Shown piece by piece: positions 55,235-64,000 of a stretch of DNA of 64,000 nt. The position numbers and the translations under genes were made by a program. Each line of letters opens with the position of its first letter. The stretch's first letter is position 1. Source of the DNA: Climacteris rufus (lineage: Eukaryota; Chordata; Aves; Passeriformes; Climacteridae); contig VZRZ01007867.1 in assembly GCA_013398175.1 (NCBI GenBank), positions 1,221,973-1,285,972 of the forward strand. Direction: 5' to 3'. The notes below the pieces were generated by a model that searched no databases, was not told the DNA's origin, and worked only from the letters and a program-made list of their open reading frames with translations.

Positions 55235-58200
55235 GAATGTGCAGAACCTTTAAAAATGCTGCATGGCCTATGTTACATGGAGAAAATACAGCATTTACAA
55301 CAATAAAGTTATAAATGCTTTGAAAGCAAAATTTACCATAAGCTGAACCCAGCTCTGCTTATGTAAACAGGGAGATGTAAGTTCTTCCACTGTTGTTTAA
55401 GGTAACATACAATGAGGGTTCTCATGTGCAAGATGCCCATAAATTTTTACTCTGCCCCTCTTTTTCTCTGATAGCTCTGTGTTCTGGGAGTCACCTCTGC
55501 CCACCACACTTTGCTTTGAAATAGGGGGATCAGTCAAGCAGTTTTATGTAGAAAAGACCAAAAAGTTTAGTTTATTCTTAAACAAAATGCTACAAGATAC
55601 AGCTTGCAAACATCAGTAGTACAGCCTTTCTTGCCTGCACAAACACCACTGTCATACAGGTCCATCTGAATATGTCTCCACATGTCATCAAGTTTTATAA
55701 AACAGTTTTCTAAAAAAGGGAAGAATGGAACAACTTGAAAAATCCTTTAGAGACAGTTGTCAGGAAATTAAATGAGTCTCACTAAACAGTATACAAGAAA
55801 CATTTACTTTTATCCCTGAACTCATCAGTGTGAAAAGCTACAGAAAAAATTTGGTTATAAAGCCATATTGTCCCAAATGTACAGTGAATTTTAACAGCTT
55901 CTCATATACTATCAGGTATATGCTCTAAAACAAACAGTGGAGAAGCCAATTAAATGATCCCTGTACCAGGGACCAACCCCTGATATCAAAAGTGATGTTA
56001 GAGTGTCCATCTGATAATACCAAATCCCCAGTAAAACTGGGAAATAAATCTCTTCTGTCAAACATTTCAAGAATTCCCCACGTCTTTCCTCACTTTAGAG
56101 AGGAATAAAATTGAAGATGATTATTATTTGTTGTTCCTTCCCCATCATATCATGTAAGGGGGACTCAAAGCTGCTTTTCAAGAGCAGTGGAAATGAAGAC
56201 TATGCCAGATCACCACTTGTAGTCCTGTCTTAATTCTAATGCTGTCTCAGACCTTAAACTAAAATATATTCCTTCCCCAATTGCCATCACTTTTTTTGCT
56301 CTGACTCTTCCCAACAGAATTTAAAATTGAGTTATTTCACTCCTTGATTTGTCAACAAGTATGACTGAGAACAAAAACGTGCTTAGGTTTGGTATTTTGT
56401 TTTCTTTTCTTTTTGTTCTTTTTATTTTCTTTACTTGTTGGTGAACATGCAGCAAGGGGAACACAAATAAACAGCTTCTGTGTGGATTATGTTTTCTGAG
56501 ATATCTTCAGCAAGGGAATTATATACCAATACTTTTGAGATGGATTTTATAGCAAATGAAGTACACTACTAGTGAACTTAAAAATTCCCTTAAATACAAT
56601 TTAAAATAGTAAAGGAAAAAAAAAGCTTTGAAATTATGTCACTGCAGAGTTTCCACTTTTTGCCAGAACTGTCAGCTTATTAAACAGCGTGTCTAGAAAC
56701 AGATTTTGTAGTGCTACTACTGTTCACAGTTTTAATAATAATTTTGACATTTTCTACCTTGAAAAGCTTTTTAAGTTATCACAATAGAGTGTTTTACAAC
56801 TATTTGTGTATAACAAAGTTTATCCTTGACTCCTGGTACTTCTATTTCACTTGTGCACATCTATCACAGCAGCACTGTATGAGAGTACAAGCTTGGAATC
56901 CTTGCTGATAAGGGAAAGGAGGCAAAGTCACTGTGTCTGCAAAAGGCAACGCAGAGTAACTATGACAGAATTAAGTTTCTTTCCAAAGAATGTTCAGGAG
57001 AGCAAAGCATCATATCAGGCAAAAGCAAAACAAAACAAAACCTCCACAGAACCTGCTTCCAAAAAAACTACATGGCTGTACTTGTCTCTGAGTGAAATCC
57101 TCAGCATCACACACAACACTCAACTAAGGCTGTCTTTATTTCACATTAACATGTCCAGTGCTTTTACCACATTGTGCCATCTTTAAAATAAGGAATGTGC
57201 TTTATCTTGTGAGCTTCAGTGTCCTCAGAGCTTCCAGCAAGGCACTTCTCAATCAGGGCTCTGTCAATCTACATTCAAACACAGACACACTTCAATTCTG
57301 TTCAAACTGGAATTCAAGCAGTTTCTTCTCTATTCAGGATGTTTTAAAATATTTTTCCCAGAGTCCCAATCGTTAATTGATCTTCCCTTACATGTGGCAC
57401 AAGTGCCAGTGAGCAGGTAATTCTCAACACAGCAAACCTACCAACGTGCACTAGGAATGAACCACTTGGCTCCCTGCCCCCCAATTACAGCTCACATGAA
57501 ACTTCACAGATCAATACCCAGCCTCATGTTTGCACAGGGCAGGTTTGTTAATGCCACACTCATGCAACTTCTTATTCATTTCTATGCAGTAAAAAGCAAG
57601 TATGTTAAGACGTGAGACAATGAGAATTAAACCGAGCAAAATTTGGTGTGAATTAGTTCCATTGAAAGAGCATTTGGACCAGAAAACCAAAACTGCATAC
57701 AGAGCCTCAAGCAACCTGAGTGCACTGTTATTTATTTTGCCTCTCCCATATCACTGAGGTACCCCTGCATTTTTGCTGAGACAAGACTGCGCCACATCTC
57801 AAGGTGCCACGAGACACGGACTGAATGCCCACCTCAGCTGGGAGTGCTGTGGCAAAGTGGGCACCAAACAAGACTCACCACAGGGAATCCAGCAGGGAAC
57901 ATCCTGCACAAGTCTCAGCATCGTTCTAAAAAAAGATTTCAGCAGTAAAAAGCTTGCTGGTCTCAAGAAACACCTGCTTTTTCTTACGAAAGGCCCCTCC
58001 TGGCACTGGTGCCATCCAGGCGCCTGCAGACACCAAAGCTGCTCTAAGACCTCCTGGGAGCTCCCAGGGAACACAAAACTTTCCCCTCTAGATTAGCATG
58101 TTCCAACCCTAAAGCTCTGAGGTACAGTAACACTGCCTTGGTTACAGCAAAGGTCATGCAGATCAAGTTAAGGCTGCCCTCAACATAAAAGAAAAAGGTA

Positions 58201-61200
58201 CAGTTTATATCTGTGAAGTGAACAACCAAAGCATTCACGTCTCCTACACAGCTCACGGGAAACTTCTGTGATTATTGTCTTAAATGAAGAAGTCAAGGAA
58301 GCTCACACTCTTCTGTTACAAAAGGATACAAATTTTAAACTCAGATTTCTGATATTTTCAAATCTCCTGTTGTTATAAACAACACTTATGTCTCCTGAAA
58401 CTAAAATTATAGGAGGCAAAATTTCCATTGCACCTCACTTGTGCAATTGCCAGTGTTTTTGGCCAGTTTCAAGTCCTGAAAAAGTTTTCCCTGTTTCAGT
58501 CCTCCACAGTAACAGGAGTGAAAAATCACTTCAATAAATTATGATGTTAAGAAAGGCAGTTTCTAAACACAGCCAAATTAAATTTTAAACTCAGCAAAGC
58601 TAAATGAAAATTGTAGCTATTAGCATACTTTCCTCATATGCTCAGTAAAGTTCCAATGTATTTACACACAGATACCTTGACACACTTCGACATGCAAAGT
58701 TACTTTCATAACAGCCCAAGAAGTAACACAGAAATTGTTTATAACCAACTTTCCATGCAGAAGAGATGAACCATGCTGAATTTCAAAGTCAACACTGGAA
58801 AGAGGAAGCACAACACAAGTGCAAAGAAGCAAACTTGTGAGTAAAGAAATTCTCCAAAAGCAACCTGACACCAAAAACATCAGTCTCAAAGGCTGCACCA
58901 CACTGGTAACAAAACCAAATTCAGATCTTTTCGTACTAATTACCTCTGGTGGCTCAGAGATCAACAACTATCAGGCAATAGATGCCTTTAAAGGACCATT
59001 GGTTTCTATAATTATACTTAGTATGATACAAGATATTTTAATTTCTTTTCCAGTTATTAAAAGTTTTGCACTACCAGAAGTGAGGATGATATAAGAAAAG
59101 TATTTGTAAGTAAACACCAAACATTACCAGGCAACAACAACAAAAATACCCTCACTTCCTTCCAAGCACAGACAGTCAGCACCACATTAAATCCATTAGC
59201 AAAATTCTTCAACCAGTGTCAGGGAATATTGTTTCAAGCAACACGTTCCACCTACCTGATGTTCTTGCTGGCCTGACTTTAGAAGACACTGTCAACTAAA
59301 AGACATCAAAACCACCTATTTTTTTCCTAAACATCTGGGACTCTATTTACAGAAAAAGCTGGAATCAATTTATTGAGAGAAGCACAACTTTCTGTGCTGC
59401 TACTTCTGAAATCATTTTGCTTTGGATTAAGTAGGGGATTCAATACAGAGGAGCTGCAGAAATGAATCTGAAAACACAATACACACTTCCCTTACCTAGA
59501 TATTGTATTTCCCATTATGCTCATTCACTTAAACTGCATAGTAAGAGAACAATACTTTCAGGCCACACTCTACAATGATTCTGGACTTCCAGGGAACCCC
59601 ATCTTTAGCATCAGGGGAGTTTATTTAACCAGAAAGGTACCATTTAGAACCAGAATGGTTCATGGATGTTTTGGACAAACATTCTGGATCCAATCTAGCG
59701 CCTTCCCTAAGGCAACATAAATTAACTGGAAAAATTCCAAACAGCTCTTATTGAGGACTCTGGAACCCACAATGTGAAGAAACTTTCACTTTATTGTATT
59801 TCACATCCACATACATTTGAACTCAACCTGTAAAAGAATCACCGCTTACTGAGCTTAAAATTGGAAATTAATTATACCTGAATAAGCACATTTATTTTCA
59901 TTTCCCCTGATAAAAGGGAAGTTATATTGCTGTAATTTAAGTCAAAGTGTGACAATGGCACAATTATCATGTCCTGGCCCTGACCTGACATTTCTCAATG
60001 ATAACAAAAAAGTAAAAGACACAGTTCATACTGACAGTGCATAATGAATGAGAATGTTAGGCCAAAAGTTATGTGAGCAATAACTTGCTGATACTTAGCT
60101 CATCAGTTAGAATACACAGCACCTCATCATAATTCTCCAATTACTTTCACAACATATGGTCCTTTAAATATTAATAATACTGTTTGAATGAGAAACTTAT
60201 ACAGAGCTGAAGAAAATAATCTCAAGGGAGAGTGTATAACACTGCACATTACTTAAACAGTATTGCTTGGGCACAATTATTGATCCAACCAGCTGCTACC
60301 TTGGGTTCAACAAAACCACAGCAAAAGCTCTGACAAGCTGCAGATACTTTGGTTCTACCCCCATCTGATCAACCTTGGTGGCATCCCAGCTAATGCAGAG
60401 GTATTAAACCAAGCAACACAACTCATTCTCTGGATTTGCATTCTATTTGAAAAGAAAATGAGAACTAGAAACTTCAAAAGGAGAATGAGGACTTCTTACA
60501 TTATTCAAGTATCAGACTTTTTAAAGAAACAGAAAAACATACTCAATGTGACTTAACTTCAAAACTTGTTATGAATTTCACTTCTTGGAGTTTCTGAAGT
60601 GGCAGTGGCAGAACCTGAAGGGGAATCACTGTAAGTCTCTCACACTCTTTCCCCAATCCTCCCCAAGTGCCATTTCTGACACATAATACTGGATTACACA
60701 AACCACTGCTCTAAACTTGTGTTGCACTGATTCTTAGAAATTCTCTTCCTAGAAATTTCAGCAGACCAGATGCCACTATGTTACAGAAAATGTGTGCTTA
60801 GTACCACAGATTTGATTAAAGGAATTTGGTGAATCATCAGTATCTACAAAATTGTAAAATATATTATTTATGAGATACATAAAACAGACTACATGAAACA
60901 TTTCTTCATTTAAATAAGGGAAGCTGCTTCTCAGCCATGGGGTAAAAAGATACTTCCCAGCTCCTGGGAGGAGAATGGATCCTGCTGTGGTAATCACTGA
61001 CATACAGCAAGAGGGACAAGGCTTTCCTTCCAAATGTTTAACAAACAGAATCAAACAATCTCTCCATGAAAAGTTTCACAGAAAGATAACCAACTTTATT
61101 CCCACCAGATACAAAGGTGTATTTTGAACACATGCAAACAATATGCAGAAATGCCCTCTGAATCTGCTGCCTGGAAATCAGATAACACCACCAATGTACC

Positions 61201-63068
61201 TACAACATAATGATATTCACTGGCATCTCCTCATGTACTTTCATGTAGCAATTAAGAGGGACTTTTCAGGAGTTTAGACCTGTAGAACACAACACAACCA
61301 ACTGCACATGCTGTGTGTTCCAAACACATTTATGAAATATTTAAGTTAAGTATTTTAGTAGGTTATTAACAGTTGGTGTTGGCGGCAAAAAGCTGCATTT
61401 CTCTAAAAACATAAAGCATGTAAAGCCAGCCATAAACATTTTTATGACTAAGTTTTTTATAAAGTACTGTACTGACATGAGCTAGTCAATCTTTTCCTAA
61501 GGGGCAGATTAAGTATTAAAGTACATCCAAGGTGTGGCATCATATCAGTTTACCCTTAGTGGCAGTTACACTTACACAAGTAGAGTAAATTCTGCATCAG
61601 CTTCATCATTTGAAACCAGAAGCTTATGACAATGCTGAATTCTACCAGAGATTCTGAGGGAAGAAATCTCAGTGGACAACTTACAGCCTAAGCTGTGTAA
61701 CTACAGATTAAGTCATTACAGGGGAAAAAAAATAAAATAACCATTTTCACATTACATAATTATGAAATCCACAAGGAAAGAAGGTAGTTCAAGTGTTCTG
61801 TCTTGAGCATTGTGCCTCAGAGAGTATTTCAAATATTTGTCTGACCTAGCTCTGCAATTACCCTTTTTGCATTAGCAATCAATAAAAAAAAGAGAGAGAA
61901 GAGAAAAAGTATCTGGGTAATAACTTCACCTTAGGCAATCAACATTCATATCCAGCATTAATATTCAGGAAATGCCCCAAGTCTCAATCACTAATGATTA
62001 AGTATCACCACACCCTGGAATATTTTACTACATATCTGTATTGACATCATGAGATCCAAACTTCAAACATAATTGCTTGCCATTTTAAAGATCTTCTTGG
62101 AATTCAGGGACACTGACTAAATATAGAGAAACTCCCCTTCTGTGCCAAAGCAACAAACAACTAAATTAAAAGAGCTGTAGTCTTGACTTCCAACACACTT
62201 CAGGAGTTTGAGGACATTTTAAATATAAACAAACAGCTGGAAGATCAAATTTAGAAAATTTAAACCTTAGACTAAGAGTGACCCCTTACATTTAATGAGA
62301 AATAATGCTTTATGCTTTATCATTTCACCTCACAGTGTCACACATCTGCTACACAACTTCCCAGAGTATTTGCAGCTGCACTCCTGAGCTTACACAACAC
62401 AGCTCTTGGTGAACATTCAGCACATGGAAATGGCTTTGGGAAAACCACCCCTGGACACCCAGCAGGGCACAGGAGTTGTGTGTTCCAAGGAAGCAGAGAC
62501 TGTCATGTTTAAATGTTTACCACCTTTTGCAGTATTAGTATTTTTAAAGACACTGATAAAAAATCTGAAATAAGTCATGGGTTTACTTTCATTTTGCAAA
62601 AAGGACGCTTATTTTTGTGACAAATATGTTCTCCCCAAAATAACTGGGTGTCCTACTTTGCTGAAATGAAAGATGCACAAAAAGAGAAAAGCAACATGCA
62701 AACTAATGCAAATTAGTTTGAATTAGTATTACCACATTTGCTTGAAAACCTAAGGTTGAAGGCACTGAAGCCATATCGAGCATATACAACTACTTACAAA
62801 GGGTTAATGTACAATATGTAGCAGTTAATTGTCATAGATAACTATAGTTAGAGTTCAATAAATTGGTAGAAGGATTATAGTGCAGTTTTATTACTACCTC
62901 CAACACTTTTACTGATGTGCTTATTACTTTTTTTATAGCATACTGCTCTTGAGCAACCAGTTTATAATATTTACTCTTTTAAAACTAGATATACAGAGAA
63001 TACATATATATACAAAAGGGTAACTAAATTTACATGGCAATAGTGGTGCAGAAACTGACACATCACAC

Positions 63069-63089
63069 ATATATATATATAAATATATA
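63069..63089. repeat. (AT)n microsatellite
   Basis: Alternating at-rich run with one interruption; a second short tata run lies at 63002-63012. Confidence 0.9.
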
Positions 63090-63258
63090 GTAATTATACA
63101 CATCTTGCAAGGACAAACCTACTTACAAGCCTAGAGGCAAGAGGCAGCTGCCAAAATCCACGTATTTTATGCATTACAAAAAAAGCATAACTAGGACTGG
63201 TCTTTTTCTCTTAGAAGATGAGGATAAAAATACCACCACTACAAACAGTTTTTGTATA

Positions 63259-63288
63259 CACATCACACACACAGACACACACACAGAC
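63259..63288. repeat. Interrupted (CA)n microsatellite
   Basis: cacatcacacacacagacac-type run, interrupted by t and g. Confidence 0.85.
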
Positions 63289-63869
63289 TATTTCTCTATC
63301 TCTAAATTACCTCTATTAGCTGCAGTATGTCAAAAGAAATTTTAGTCCAACACAAATAAACCTTAGAAGTTGAACGTGGTAAAAATACTACATAACACTG
63401 GGATGTTTTTTCATTGTGTTTTAACCATTTGCAAGTACAGTTCTTTTGTATGCCTTCTTTAATTCAATTTATCCTTAAACCTGGAATGATCTAGTATTGT
63501 TTCTAGTCCTCACATTAAAAGCAGCAGCCAGCTGACTCAAATTCACTGCAACTGCAATTGGAGAGTAATTCAGCACCCCTAACACACACAGCAAAACCCA
63601 GCTCCTCTCAGGCAGGCTCTCCTTTGGGTCTGTGATGCAGATGAATATATAGGCTAATTCAAAATGTTTATGTTCTCTAGTGACAGCTCCAAGTACCACA
63701 CCACCTGTAAAACACCTTCCCCCCTGTGGAAGCAGGAGAGCACAAAGGCTCCTTGCAAGGATAAACTGTGCATTTGCACACTGAGCCTTCACTGTTTTAT
63801 TTGCATTGCACACAGCAAATGCCTCCCACATCACCCTGTTCCCTCCTGCTCACTGACTCCTGAGCAGTG

Positions 63870-63892
63870 CCCCACACCAGTGGGGTGTGGGG
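63870..63892. promoter_or_regulatory. CACCC-box hairpin
   Basis: CCCCACACC (63870-63878) and GGTGTGGGG (63884-63892) are perfect 9-bp arms with a 5-nt loop. Both arms carry the KLF/Sp CACCC-type motif. The surrounding end of the window is GC-richer than the intron average. Confidence 0.4.
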
Positions 63893-64000
63893 TGTGACAA
63901 GGCTGAGCACAGAGCACCCTGCACGGCCCAGCCCCATGGAGCAGGTCCTACACAGCATGTCCACGCTCCATGGACATACAGGGTGTCACTCAGAACACGT

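Larger units (their letters stand above)
46414..64000 (-). other. GNAS: Upstream intron, incomplete (exons 1-3 not seen)
   Basis: 17.6 kb from the exon 4 acceptor to the right edge. I looked on the minus strand for the P-loop exon (GAGESGKS...KQMRILHVNG) and for the optional GNAS exon 3 (EEDPQAARSN type) and found neither, so they probably lie beyond the window. Apart from the duplicated octamer repeat, fold-back fossil and microsatellites listed separately, the stretch is AT-rich with no recognised gene. Confidence 0.75.

Overview
The window is a vertebrate, most probably avian, genomic segment holding the middle and 3' part of one split gene on the minus strand. The gene encodes a heterotrimeric G-protein alpha subunit of the Gs class (GNAS or a very close Gs-family paralogue). 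Signs of a bird are a CR1-like LINE 3' tail near 19.2 kb, sparse interspersed repeats and vertebrate-type splice sites. No prokaryotic, viral or other protein-coding gene is supported. Almost all long open frames are chance frames in introns or by-products of GC-rich and low-complexity DNA.

Nine consecutive coding exons were read by eye. They join in a single frame through GT-AG junctions (781 coding bases). In transcript order and human GNAS numbering they are: exon 4 (46359-46413), exon 5 (46155-46274), exon 6 (32542-32639), exon 7 (4468-4522), exon 8 (4025-4098), exon 9 (3557-3615), exon 10 (1908-2028), exon 11 (804-934) and exon 12 (221-288). They cover most of the alpha-helical domain, switches I, II and III, and the guanine-specificity NKQD motif. 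The first exons (myristoylation/palmitoylation N terminus and P-loop GAGESGKS) were not found between 46.4 and 64 kb and probably lie beyond the right edge. The last exon (TCAT-type loop and C-terminal receptor helix) lies beyond the left edge.

Layout: 0.2-4.5 kb has six closely packed exons with introns of 0.4-1.5 kb. 4.5-32.5 kb is one intron of about 28 kb. It holds a CpG-rich patch with a perfect CTCF core, an old MIR/L2-like relic, an RFX/MEF2/TATA motif cluster, a CR1 tail, a hairpin, a 50-bp minisatellite and a 96-nt pure pyrimidine tract. 32.5 kb is exon 6. 32.6-46.1 kb is a 13.5-kb intron. 46.2-46.4 kb has two exons split by an 84-nt intron with no stop in frame. 46.4-64 kb is 17.6 kb of the next intron, with a duplicated octamer element and a 113-bp fold-back fossil.

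The most interesting point is a contrast inside the protein. Exons 8-12 match the GNAS GTPase domain almost residue for residue. Exons 4-7 (helical domain) carry about 22 substitutions in about 108 positions against mammalian GNAS as I remember it, several of them GNAL-like. Together with large introns unlike mammalian GNAS, this leaves open whether this is the bird GNAS orthologue or another Gs-family copy.
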